Shown one piece after another: positions 1-11,808 of a stretch of 64,000 nt of DNA. Below the pieces are notes generated by a model. It saw only the letters and a program-made list of their open reading frames with translations. It ran no database searches and had not been told where the DNA came from. The stretch lies in the NCBI GenBank assembly GCA_013339895.1, contig JABACO010000058.1, positions 92,001 to 156,000 on the forward strand. The letters run 5' to 3'. This DNA is from Ephydatia muelleri. Its lineage: Eukaryota; Porifera; Demospongiae; Spongillida; Spongillidae. Both the position numbers and the translations under genes were made by a program. How positions within the stretch are numbered: the first letter of the stretch is position 1; each line of letters begins with the position of its first letter.

Positions 1-952
1 GCAGATTGGCCCATCGCCTACAACTGGTGTTTTAAGATATCTGCATTTAAACTCATTCATTAGTGCTCACATATGCCTTTACTAGTTCTAAGTAATATTC
101 ATTAATAGTAAATGATTTTGTTTTATTCGGGCGAAAACTTGTTTTGCCTTGACGTATAGGCTGTATTGGTTGCTATGACTATGGACCTGTGTTGTTGTCC
201 ACAAATAAAAGCTTGAAATTAGGAACAACTGCAGACCACAGAAACCAGTTGGTTAAGGTTATTATTTATTATAAAGTACTGGTCGGTTAACGTGAGTTTA
301 TAAGTTGTAAAAAAATTGAATAACATGCGATTATTGGTTACACATATACAACCCATTATTATGTAATCAGTATAACTAAATAGGGCCAAAATCAAATGCA
401 ACAATGCTGAAAGTGCTCAACCTCAGGCTTTACCACACACCAAGAAAGGATCACTGCATGCTCCTAAGCAGACACTGATCTCACAACAACGTACAGTAAA
501 ATGTGCCTTGTGTTGGACGTAAGACTTTCGAACAAAAAATAGTCACATTTACTTCTAAAAGCTAAATAACCTGTTGTAATAGTTGTTCAACTGTGAGAAA
601 AAAAAACCAAACAAAAAGACGGTTTAAGCGATTGTTTTTAATCTCGCAACTGTAAGTCCAATAGAACAGATATCTAGCCTTACATGTGAATGGATGTGAA
701 GTCAAGAGTGCTCTCAGTAAGGATAGACATTGGGAGAGGCAAGAGAGGAGGGATAGACTACTCTAGCCAAGTCTCCTTCTTGTCAAGGTCTTCTTCACCT
801 CTCTCATTTTCGTAACTGCACAATACCAAAATTTGAACCTTTCTTGTTTCTTTATTCATGTCAATTGTGTAGTGATAGTATTTTAAGGAAGAACTATTGT
901 GTGGGATGTGTCTTGAGTGGTCATGGTCATGATCATAGAATGATGTAATCAG

Positions 953-3154
953 GATGGACAGACATCACTGATGTTGGCATGTGTGAATAAACACGAAGAG
1001 GTTGTGAGGATGCTTCTCTCAGCTGGTGCCCAAGTTGATCTACAGGGGGAGGTAAGTAGTACCAAATCAATTTCAATGTCTCTTAGTGATTCATACCACT
1101 GGGAACACATATTACACAACCCCTTGACGATTGTTTCGTAAAATCATGTGTGCCCCAGCATGCTATGATTATGTGCATACGGTATAGTTTTCTTGGGTAA
1201 TGTGGGTTGTGCCTTGTATCAGTAAGAAAAAGGCATTATTGTTATTATTTAGTGTGCAAGATTACATTATACTGAGTGATTTGGCAAAGAGCTCTCTGAA
1301 ACAATTTCTTTTGATGAGTGTTCCACACCTTGTGTTTACAAAAGTTACTTATTTGGTTTTTTGATTGTAACATTGTGATGGAAATTGGATTTTCATGTTT
1401 AGTCAACACTTTTGTATCAAATTGTTTACTATTGGCTAAGTGCTATTTCCAGATGTATGTCTAATCCCGGCTTAAAATATACATACACTCTGCGAGCTGC
1501 AAGTTCATTAGCTTATATCACATTTGTAACTTTTATGGGTGTTTGTAATTTGCAGGTCTGAAAGTTAAAGATTTGCCAATTGGATCCCAGGGGTATGTGT
1601 TTTATTTCAAAAAAGCTTTTGACCAGCATTACAAGACCCTTTTGAATGATTTCACAAAACACTAGAGACCTATCAATAATAATCTATAATAGTCAGACAG
1701 TAAGACAAATTAATTTGTCAATTACTGCGAACTGCAAAAATCATTAAACACTAGGGACTCACTCATAATAATCTATAATAGTCAGACTATAAAGTGAATT
1801 AATTTGTCCAAATCACTGAAAACCGTGAAAACGTTCCATAAAACATACAAATTAGACCCATCTCCCCACTGAAATTAATGAGGTTTCAATTGTAATACGT
1901 GCAGGTGTAAGTGTAAATAAAGTTGATCTCTAGCGTAGGATTTGTGCTTGAAGACTTCAAACCATTCTTTGTTGATTTTTAATCAGAAATAATTTCTGAA
2001 TATGATCATCATTTTAGCTTCAATGGTTAAAACGTTATAATGAAAAAAACGAAAAAGAAAATCACTTTTGGAAGCTGTAGGTGTGCAACACTGTATGTAT
2101 ATGATGTTTCTACATCCCATTAATACTGTTTCTTTTCTTAAGGATGGAATGTCCTCACTGATGTTGGCAAGTGTAAAAAGACATGATAGGATTGTGAGGA
2201 TATTATTATCAGCTGGTGCCAATGTTAATCTACAAGATAAGGTGATTTGAGCCAGTCCTACTTAAGGAACAAATTTTTTTTAATGCGCTATAATCATGTA
2301 TTTGACATGATCGAAGTTGTGGGTTTCTAGCTATATATGTTGCAGTACCTTGTACAAATGTGTACTGTTCAATTAGTGTGCATGGGCATCAGAAGAAGGA
2401 AGGAGGATATAAGAACACTTGATCTAAAAGCTCTGTACTTCATATCAAGCTCTGTTCCTCATTACGTATATATATCTGTTTAAAGCTTTTTCTATCTCTT
2501 CAAATAAATAGTAAGGTATTAATAAACAGTGTAGAAATTGCAGCTGTAAATACAATTTTATGTTATCCATGAGGCAGTCATTTGTGTGTGGGAGACAGAA
2601 GACCCAACCCCCAATAATACAAAATGCCTTTGTTGGGATATTTCTTAAACATCACCATTTTCAGGATGGATGGTCATCACTGATTATGGCAGCATCATGG
2701 AATAACCATGAAGAAGTTGTAAAGATTTTATTATCAGCTGGTGCCCAAGCTGATCTACTGAACAAGGTGTGCTATATTATCAGAGGATATGGTGTGCAAT
2801 TGCAAAACTTTGCTTTATTCAGATGTGTAGAGTGGTATCTGTATGAATTGACCTTGAAGTAGGGCAGAAGGATATTTGGGGCAATGGAACTCCTTCTGCT
2901 AGTCCTTCCTAGTTGACACATTAAACTAAGGGCGTGTTCCAGTTGTTTTGGAATGGACATATATCACAATACGTTCATCTCTTCAGAGTGGAAAAACTGC
3001 ATTGATGATGGCTTCTAAGAATGGCCATGACGAGGTTGTAAGGATGCTGGTATCAGCTGGTGCCCAAGTCAATGCAGGATAAGGTGATTAATATTTAAAC
3101 AGCCTAATGATATCTGTATAACTTATAGTTTTGCATGAGATAGATAAAGAACAT

Positions 3155-3187
<33 letters not shown>

Positions 3188-4254
3188 ATGGACAGTTCCT
3201 TATGTATGGTGCAGATCCAGAGCCATGGGCAAGAGGAAAAGAAATAGGAGTATTAAAATAAAAGAGCTATTCCTCAGTACCAGGGTAAAGTATAATTCAG
3301 GATTTGCTTTTTGTCACCTTTTCCATTTGTCTTGTCAAAAAATATACTTCTGAGATTTGTAGTAGTTTCATTTGATATGTTAGTAACTATTAACCCTGAT
3401 ATGTATAAATTATCCTAGTGGAGACTTTGGAAAATGTAGTGCACAGATTGATATTCATATGGGGTAGTGATTCTTCTAATGAATAGGTGCAAGCATTCTG
3501 TGTTCAAAATAGCATTCCTTGTGGAGTGGAGACTTTGGAAAACCTTAATTAGTGCCCACTGTTTTCCAATAGGTTACCATTCTTAATTCTACAAACAGAT
3601 CGTAGAATTATTCACTTGTATAAGTTCTATTCTTGATCGTCTCCTCTGCTTCTCATCTTCACCACCCCCATCAACCTCCCTCAATAATATAGCATTGTCT
3701 AACCATTTGCCTTTTTGATTATTCTTTTCTACTGCGAAAAACTTAGGGATGATTTGTGTGGTGGGTGTTTATGACGAACAATTCCACCTTTTCAGAATGG
3801 ATGGTCATCGTTGATGTTTGCATCTCAGAATGGCCATGAGGAGATTGTGAGGATGTTGCTGCTAGCTGGTGCTGAAGCTAATCTGTACAATATGGTACTG
3901 TAAAACTGAAAGAACCCTATGGCTTGTGGTGATTGGTGTAATCAAATGTGGGGACATACATCCTGTGCTCTGATTTATGATATGCACTGATAAACCTCCT
4001 CCCTTTATACCTTAGAGTAAAAATCTAATACCTAATACTCATGTAAAAATGCATTGCGATTTGATTAAAAAAATTAGGCTGTGTCATGTGTGAAGAATGA
4101 ATTGTAGAGTGAAACATTGCTGTAATAGCCATAATTGATGTCCATTCCTTCAGGATGGAAAGTCATCACTGATGTTGACATCTGTGAACGGTCACAAAGA
4201 GATAAGGAGGATGTTGTTATCATGCTCCAGTGCCCAAATTGATTTCAAGAGAAG
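953..4254 (+). pseudogene. Decaying cluster of single-repeat ankyrin exons
   Basis: Six exon-like segments lie at 953-1051, 2143-2241, 2665-2766, 2987-3083, 3796-3894 and 4154-4254. Each is preceded by AG and followed by GT, and each encodes one ankyrin repeat with the pattern DGxSSLMxAS...VVRMLLSAGA. ANK repeats are protein-interaction modules. Exons 1-3 and 5 are 99 or 102 nt and keep frame (phase 0). The fourth is 97 nt and the sixth 101 nt, so both break the reading frame that the other exons share. No start, terminal exon or signalling domain was found, and a LINE-like fragment follows at 4781. I infer a decaying or truncated ANK gene related to the intact one at 14026-34482. The window edge may cut off its 5' part. 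It could also be a live gene with alternative splicing around the two odd exons. Confidence 0.6.
3156..3186. repeat. 31-base poly(G) run
   Basis: An uninterrupted G homopolymer in the gap between two ANK exons. It is one of five long G/C runs in the window. Confidence 0.95.
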
Positions 4255-4780
4255 GTGATCAGTACCACTGTGTTTGAACAATTATTGTAGGGACCTTATG
4301 TTAACTAGAACATGTGTAAACGATATAGTTTTTACTATGGAAGGAATGATTGCATGTCTGGATTGATTAATGTATTACAAATATAATTCCAAAACACAAA
4401 AGAGGCTGAGGGTCCTCACTACATATGTGAAGTTGTGGTTATTTCAGAGGTATAGAAGTTGATCAATGTCTGAAATTTAAATGCCAATTTTTATTGGCTT
4501 TGTCTCTTCTATCTACCATGAGTTTTCATAGCAGACATCAAGTCAGTGCATTTGGAGCATTTTTTCTGTTCTGAAAAATATCTATAGTACTGCATGACAT
4601 GGAAATTGAAAAGTGTAATTACTTCAGGATTTGTAAACATGTGCGTAGGTATAGGCTTAGCATTCTGATTGTAAGGAGCAAGGAAACAACTTGTGAAGGT
4701 GGAAAGTACTGACTCCCAGTACCCTAAGGTTATTAACGAGTCCTACATTTGTCCAATGCTAATTTGCAATTTATACAAGA

Positions 4781-5087
4781 AGCGGCTCAAACCTGTGGTC
4801 ATGCAGCTGAGATGAGAGAAGAGGCCAAGCACTCAAGAAATGATGAGGCATGTGCCCTTAGAGGATAGTCATGCATCCCTTTGGTTGTAGAAGTGTTTGG
4901 GGGATGGGGCAATGAAGCTATCAATGTACTTTTAACCATATCCAAAAAGGTAGCCACGCATCTATGTCGACCTCTAAATGAGGTTATATCAAACATTTAC
5001 AGTCGCCTCAGCCTCACCCTCATGAGGCAGAATGCCAGGGCAATATTGGCCAGATGTGTCTCACCAAATGCCTGCTGTGACTTTTAG
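4781..5087 (+). mobile_element. LINE-like retroelement fragment, C-terminal part
   Basis: The translation on + has a short segment that includes GWSCIPLVVE-like and NARAILAR-like motifs. From memory these resemble the extreme C-terminus of reverse-transcriptase polyproteins common in cnidarian and sponge genomes. Only the tail is present. The segment at 15645-16771 is of the same broad class but is not a close copy. Family placement is from memory and uncertain. Confidence 0.5.
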
Positions 5088-5734
5088 TTATTTGTTATGC
5101 ATTGTATTCTGATCTGTTGTATAACTTAAACTAAATTAAAACAAGTATATAAAAACACAACCGTAATTATCTGTGTTGTATTTTTTATGATAATCAGTTT
5201 ATTGCACATGCATTGACCTACAGTCATAGAAACAATTGTAAAATGTTTTTATTATAATTATGAATGTTGAACTGTTTGGTTGCGACATCTGACTGCACTT
5301 GTGCAATCTGCCTTTTACTTTGATTTTGTACCTCCAAATCTTACAATGCGCAAATATCACTTGTAAATATATTTATTCTTTCACTCATTTCTTAAAATTG
5401 CATCGCCATCCCTCAGCTGAATCGGAAGTTCATCTTAAAGGTAAAACAAAAAGACGTCCTTTAAATATCTCAATCTTATTTATAATTAACGCATAATCAC
5501 CCCTATGCAGCTCATCATACAATCTTACAATCTTCTTCTGTTCTTCTACTTCTCCCTCCCCCACCTCACTCCTCCCCCCAAGAAAAAAACTCGTTAACAT
5601 GTAAATGCAATTGCAATTTGAACTCAATGGATGTGTAATTTGAATCCAAAAATTTTAACAGAATTTTACTGTATTCATAAGAACTTCGTTTCTGCATATT
5701 ATTTTATATTATTAAATTCAAACTCCATGCAATT

Positions 5735-5820
5735 GAATTCTGTTTAATAAACATATGCACAGTTGCATTATTTTAACTGTCCCAATTAAAGCTAGAATTC
5801 TGTTTAATAAACATATGCAC
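5735..5820. repeat. 26-bp direct repeat, 60-bp period
   Basis: The same 26 bases, beginning GAATTCTGTTTAATAAACAT, occur at 5735-5760 and 5795-5820. Confidence 0.9.
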
Positions 5821-6420
5821 AATTCAGTGTCTTTTGCTATTTGGAGGAAGTCTGGTGTTAATTACTTTCATTATGATAAACTGCTGTGAATTATGATACA
5901 TGTGCACGAGTTATTGACTCTTTACGTAATTGCTACAGATGTAGGCCTTGACTTGCAACTTGCAGTGAAATTCTCACTTTTCTAGTTGTGCCTTAATAAT
6001 GAGTGCATTATTCATGTATGTGCAATATTCGATGGAGTGCATAAATAAAAAGTCAACCTCCTGTTTAAAGTGCATAGTATTTTTATAGTTTTAGTATACA
6101 TGTAGATAATGATTGTCCAGTAAAGCATTCGAAATGATTTCAATACAGGCAAAAGCTGCAAACCTATTTTAGTTACCTACTCCTTTTCTCGGACCCCTCT
6201 TAATCTTCATATACATTCCATGCCCGTGCAAAAAATGAATTCATGTCAGATGAGACGTGTGTAAAACTTGGAAAGAGGATCCACTATATGCACATGATGA
6301 GCTTAAGCACTGCTTATATTATCAAACTGAGCAATGCTCAGCCTCTAACTATGACCACAATAATAAAATCATGCAGTATCAGAACAGAGGCACAAACACA
6401 ATATTTGTTATGCAGATGTG

Positions 6421-6456
6421 GGGAAGGGGGGGGTGGGGGGGGGGGGGGGGGGGGGG
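6421..6456. repeat. Poly(G) run
   Basis: A G-rich tract interrupted by AA and a T, ending in 22 uninterrupted Gs. Confidence 0.9.
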
Positions 6457-8486
6457 TAAATAGGCACTTTTGTAGTTGTTATATTAATCAAGGCATTTAG
6501 TTCAATGTAGACATAAACAAAATTTGTACATCATCATAATTGGCGATGCCTGTTTCTAAACATGTAACTCCGACATATTTCACTCTGGAACACTTTACTC
6601 TAGAATAACCTGTCCACATAGGACAAGATAAAGTGTTCCTTTCCGTAGTACAGTGCCTCCTCTTTTTGGGTCACTGTACTCCGAAGGTAAGTGTCCTAGG
6701 AAAGGTCACTCCAAAATAAGTATTCTATAGGGAACAAGTTACTCTGGAATAAAATGTCCTGTCATTAATTTGAAGCAGGACAAATACAAATAGGGTGGAA
6801 TTCTACATGTAAGGTACGACAAAACGACTTCATGATGTATTTAGAGCAACTTCATTACTGACACTTTAGGACTGAAAATGGTAATATTATAAATAGATAA
6901 AGTTTAGTATGATTGTGATGTAATAAATTATAAATATTAATCAATCACTATAGGTGGTTTTATACGGCATTTTCTTGCGCGATGCTGTCCATTGTAAATT
7001 CTCGCGCAGTGCATGTGTGTGACATGAATGCACCTGTCGTTGTGTTATCCGTTATTGGCAGTACAAGCAAGACTCACTATGCAGAAACCAACTTCAATTA
7101 CAAAGCATGCATGCACCGGCTTCTTTTATTCCTTCCCAATATGCTTTCCAATGAACCAATAGTTCTTTAAACCTTACATCATTATGCCACCAACATACAA
7201 GTAATATAAACATAAAAAAGACAAACAAACAAAATAACGGACAGGATAAAGCATCATTATTAATGACCATTGCATGTACATGTATTACAACATAATTGGA
7301 GCTTCTAGTAGTCTAGAGACTTGCTGCTCATTAAAAGATTCCTTCAATACATGCTGAGATGCTGCCGAGGAGGCTGTACGAATAGAATTTTAGAAGCTGC
7401 CAAGATCCATTTTGTGATTAAAAAAGCAATCAGTTTCCACCATTGAAGAGGGCAAAAGAGGGCTTCTTTTCCTTCCAAAGTCACTAGCAGTTGGTGTTTT
7501 GAAGTCTTTCTAATCACTTAGAAGTAGTACTCGAACTAGTTTCAAGTATCTCACTGTCAGATAAGCTATACTGTCAGAACATACATGAAGCAGCAAAGTG
7601 TGTCAATATTCATTAATTGTGTACATAAATTTTGCAAAGATTGTGGTTTTGCTAGTTGTGATACAGATGAACTGATCACATTACGATTTCCATGGCTTCA
7701 ACTGCATACATGTGTCAAATTATAGGACAAGCTTATTTATAATCATCCAACTGTTCTTAAAGTATGTCAATCACAATGACAAAATCACCCCCACATACGT
7801 CTCTCAACTGAACTTCTCCTTCGCATATTCATCCACATCTAGATACCAAAGTGGTTGCCGTGCTAAGTTTAGAATGAGATATGCACAGCATTACTTATTA
7901 AATTGCAATTTGATTCCATGCAGCACAGTAGTTTCTCAACATGACACACTACCATTATTCTTTTCATCTAAAACCCACCGTCTGTGTTCCGCACCATAAG
8001 TCTCACTCATAAATAACTGACCGTCTTTGACAGTGAAATCAATTGCTTTTCTGCGAAGTCCTTTTTCATTCCTTGTCTGCATCCAAACTGTAGGACCTCT
8101 CCGTCAGGTATCTGAAAACATGCTGATATAGTAACCTCTCTTTTACTTTCTTGTCGTTCAGAATACAGCCTCCAACGTTTCAAAAACAGTACTTTGAGCT
8201 AGCACTTGCGTCATACTCTTCTTATTAGATGATGTATGGAGCTAGTTACAGAACCGAGAGTATTTAATTGGTGGACCGTCCATCCTAAGGAGTGCAGTCC
8301 TTAGGATAGGCGGGGCGGGGGCGTAGTCCTGTGACATCGTAGAGATATCTTCATTACCTCAACAAGGGTCAGGATGAGGAGTAAGGCCCAGGGGCATCGT
8401 ACTTCCCCGGACACTTTCCTTCGTGATAGTACTGCTATTAAGGGTATTGTAAGGACAGTATAGCTTATGATTAGTTACAATAAGCC

Positions 8487-8570
8487 TAGTCTCGGCCCCA
8501 GACCCAACGTTACGCAGCAGCGGATGGATTACATCACCGCTACGCGACGTAGGGTCTGGGAAAATGCTTC
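8487..8570 (+). repeat. Left TIR, 84 bp
   Basis: Exact inverted match to 13462-13545. Within it CCCAGACCC near the outer end pairs with GGGTCTGGG near the inner end, with further pairing between (ACGT with ACGT, AGCGG with CCGCT), so each TIR can itself fold as a hairpin. Confidence 0.95.
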
Positions 8571-8997
8571 ACCAAAGTCGTTCCGAGTGCGCCTGTATAC
8601 AGGCGCACAATCAGAATGCAGAGCACTCGTGACGTCATAATTAGTGCCCAAAATTAATCATCTTTTAAGAAAGTAGCACTTCCGTTTGTATGCGAGCGAG
8701 CATATTGATTCTAGTCTGTGATCCTTAGAGCGAGTACAAAGCTGGGATACTCTTCTCTTCGCGAGAATCAGCTGAAAGCTGTAAAAAGTTTCATGGAGGG
8801 CAATGACGTCTTCGTTATCCTGCCTAAAGGCTAGTTCACAAATTGACGCAAGCACGTGCGACAATAACGCATCGCGTCGCTCCGCGTCGCAATACATCGC
8901 GATATTCTTACGTTAAATAATACGTTTACGTAAAATATAAACAGAATAATTTATTAATAATCATATATATATTAACCCCATTTGAAAGATTAGCCAT

Positions 8998-9213
8998 ATG
9001 GATAGCTCATCAGAAGACGATGCACTTATGGTTGCTATCACAGCGGGTCTACTAATAAGACGAAGATTGCAGCGACGAAAGAGAAGGATGTGGGTTCGTC
9101 CGTTACTCCAAATGCGGACAAGACAAGGAGCTTTCCACAATCTCATTGGAGAAATGAGGCTGTCTGATCCTGAGAAGCATTTCAATTATCTCAGAATGAC
9201 GAAGGAAACGTGA
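8998..9213 (+). pseudogene. Harbinger transposase N-terminal fragment
   Basis: A 71-aa frame starts with an acidic stretch, then a basic run (RRRLQRRKRR), then WVRPLL and a segment ending in YLRMTKET. HARBI1-like nucleases have the same order: basic stretch, WVRP-type motif, and an F/YLRM helix before the DDE domain. The catalytic domain is absent because the frame stops at 9213. It sits inside the 8828-11226 element. Confidence 0.65.
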
Positions 9214-9807
9214 CTTATAGGGTTTATTACGGGTTAAAAGCGAAATGACTGTAGAAAAAGGTGTGGTTTGTCCAGGGTTGCCGAAGGCCAGCCGGTCTGT
9301 CAGGCCGGCCTGACAGGCCAGGGGCCTGGCCTGACCTGTCAGGCCAGGGGTCTAGCCTATCAGGCCGGACCACGCCCACCCTAAACATCATGCAATATGT
9401 AGGCGGGCTTCTGATTGAAAACTCAATCATCAACTATTATTACTTTTCATTGGTGTATACAAATCCTTCATCCTAATTACATTTTTATATTCACAGTATA
9501 CACAAATATTATAATATCTTATTGCGGAGGATTTGGTGCAACCAATAAATACGAATTCGAAGTACTGAAATGACTTTACACATTCACCAAATGCACGATT
9601 GTCATAATTAATAACTGACAAAAAGCAGCAGAATTCAAATACATTGTATTCATGTGTAGCGACTGAGCAAGAGTGTACATAATATTGGCTTAATGCATTT
9701 GAAGCAGCCATGCATTATGCTTTAGTATATTGATGCTTCCAGCCGTTGGGGAAGTAGATTCCATCGTTGACGCTCCTCATACCAATAGGATAAAACTGCG
9801 CCCCCCT

Positions 9808-9809
<2 letters not shown>

Positions 9810-9840
<31 letters not shown>
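9810..9840. repeat. 31-base poly(C) run
   Basis: Homopolymer inside the hAT element; poly(G) on the minus strand. Confidence 0.95.
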
Positions 9841-9841
<1 letters not shown>

Positions 9842-10473
9842 TCTACGCCCTTGCAGTGTAAGTAAGAAATGTGTAGATCGCAATCATGTATGCATGCAAA
9901 TACTTGCTGCACTTATGACCTTATAAGTACATGACATGTTTGGTTACTTTACAACTGTAGTGCTTATGTTTCTTCTGAAGAGCACATTGTTCAGATGACT
10001 TCACTAATGCTATTTACTCCCAGAACAGGAATGTGTGTCCCACATTAGTGTAGAATATCATGTTTAAAATGCCAGTTCACTCCATCTCCATCTGCTTTTT
10101 TCCAGTTCATAATAAGTATGGTTTGTTACAACCGTATATGCAAGGTAAAGATGGACACACAAGATGTGCGTGCACCCCAGTGCCCCTCCTGGGTTTGACT
10201 TCAGGATTTACATGGCTGGTTTACATGCATGTCTCTGAATTGCATGTATGTAAATATACAACATGGTATTCAAAGCGATTCTTTGTAATAACACAACGCT
10301 GACATGCATCACACAGACGATTCTATGGTTGTGTGACAATGCATGTATATATGCACTTGGCGTTCAAAGAGTTAAAGAAACCTCTTGAAATACATGCAAC
10401 TATTCACTGAACATTAGACTGTCGGCAAGAACTGGGGGAAGTAAATTTTCGCACCATGCATGTGCTAAGAGTT

Positions 10474-10728
10474 TCATGGCTTTATCCTGCTCGTTTTTTG
10501 TGAGAGGGAGATGTAAAAATGCTGCTCTAGCTGCGATTTCTTGGCTGTTTGAATTGTCTTTTCTTTTTTGGAACAAACTACTGAGTCTTCTTTCTTTAAT
10601 TGATCCTTGTGATTCCGTTCAATGTGCCTAAAACGAGTAGAGTGTTCCCTGGCGAACGGCTTGTGGCAATAGACACACCAAGCTTTACCCGCGTAACTTT
10701 TCTCCTTCGATGTATGGACCTTGAAATG
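10474..10728 (-). pseudogene. BED-type zinc finger of hAT transposase
   Basis: The minus-strand frame contains WCVYCHKPF followed by RHIERNH, that is C-x2-C, an aromatic residue, then H-x4-H, as in BED fingers that start many hAT transposases. It is followed by a lysine-rich linker and a stop. The rest of the transposase is missing. The finger is inside an element with hAT ends and an 8-bp duplication, which supports the reading. Confidence 0.6.
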
Positions 10729-11808
10729 GGACCAGACAGCGATGTGTTAGTGCTACCGCTAAGCTTTCGCATCGGTACAAATCTAACAAACTCCTCGGAG
10801 TTTTATTCCCACAGATCGAGGTTAGGACAAGGTTTGAGGTGATGAGTGAAAGGCAGAGGAGTATGATGGACCAGGAGAATTGTCGATCGACATAGTGGAG
10901 GCAAAATCACTTTGCATGCGTATCAATTAATTAAACACCGAATAATTTATAATTGATTGGCCTGACAGGTCGGCCTATCAGGCCAGGCAGTCAGGCCGGC
11001 CGGCCTCAGGCCAGACCCCTGGCTGGCCTACGGCAACCCTGGGTTTGTCGCTGCGATATCGCAGGAATAGAATTTTTTTTCTATTCTGTGCGACGCGACG
11101 CGATACGTCGCACGACGCAGCGACGCGACGCGATTCGATTACGCTGAACGTTCACAATTTGTACGCTGGTCGCGCGATGTCACATCGCGTCGCATCGCGG
11201 TGCCTTGCGTCTTTGTGAACTAGCCTTAAGGGGAGCGGAAAGTCTTTGTGCTTTTGGTACTACCTTTCGCTTTCGATTATCTCTACGAGCGTGTGGGTAG
11301 TATCGTGATCGTTGTATCACCGCTCATAGCCTTAATGTACGTAAGGTGCATGTGGTCCTTCTCTTGCCTCACATTCGCTCCTTGCATCACTTGACTTAAT
11401 TTTGACACTCTTTGTGTCGCAAGGCGCGAAGGGCGGTAAAAGACCACCTTTAGAAGATCAATCGTATAGTGTGCATGCCTGAAACTAGCCCTCCAATTGA
11501 CTTATCAAAGTATGTCATTTAACACACCTATAGGGCCTTGCCTGCTCTCACTATAGCTAGTGATGTTTTGTTAGACCCATGCAGATGATTTATTGTTTGT
11601 TTAAGAAGTGAAGATCTGCAGAGATATTGTGGCCTGGTTTGCCTTCACTGTTTATGAAGCGGCCCCATTTGTTGTGCATATCTAGGTGGTAGCACATAAT
11701 ACTACCAGTAGATTGAAGGCTTCTAAACGATAATTCTTATGCTGTACATGTGTTGAATGATAAATAAGGAATAAGTATTTCCAGCATCTAAGTACTCTGC
11801 AGCCATCT

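Larger units (their letters stand above)
5088..8486. other. Gene-poor interval
   Basis: No supported gene. It holds a short direct repeat (5735-5820), a G-rich run (6421-6456) and AT-rich sequence with stop codons in all frames. Small open frames here (for example 6982-7170 and 7712-7999 on +) show no recognisable motif or splice pattern. Confidence 0.5.
9273..11041. mobile_element. hAT transposon with exact 8-bp target duplication
   Basis: It begins CAGGGTTGCCG and ends CGGCAACCCTG, close to the usual hAT end pattern. The 8 bp on each side are identical: GGTTTGTC at 9265-9272 and 11042-11049. Just inside both ends are clustered GGCCTGACAGGCC-type palindromes (about 9290-9370 and 10960-11030). 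The interior has a 31-base C run and, on -, a BED-like zinc finger. No full transposase is seen, so it is non-autonomous. Confidence 0.85.
8828..11226. mobile_element. Harbinger-like DNA transposon inserted in RecQ exon
   Basis: The ends are inverted repeats, AGGCTAGTTCACAAA at left and its complement at right, flanked by a direct TAA at 8825-8827 and 11227-11229, the 3-bp duplication typical of PIF/Harbinger. Next to the ends are GC-rich repeats of GCGTCGC and CGCGACG type. The interior includes a 71-aa frame resembling the N-terminus of Harbinger nucleases. A hAT element takes up 9273-11041, so the Harbinger part is only about 0.6 kb and is a deletion derivative. Confidence 0.75.
8718..11336 (+). 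pseudogene. RecQ-like helicase, N-terminal exon of transposon
   Basis: 8718-8827 encodes a segment with LGYSS, a Q-containing motif and FMEGNDVF, the usual run-up to the Walker A motif in RecQ-family ATPases. The frame resumes at 11227 with KGSGKSLC (Walker A) and then SPLIALM (motif Ia). It ends near 11336 at a GTACGTAAG donor-like site. The break between the halves is the Harbinger-like insertion. Removing that insertion and one copy of TAA gives LPKGSGKS in frame, which lines up with LPTGSGKS in the copy at 35417. Later helicase motifs (DEAD-type box, motifs III-VI) were not found, so this is at best a fragment. RecQ proteins unwind DNA in an ATP-dependent way; a role in transposition is inference. 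Confidence 0.8.

Noticed and set aside
7940-8110. Minus-strand stretch faintly like the zinc-binding part of an integrase
   Set aside because: Too short and too weak to assign to a family.
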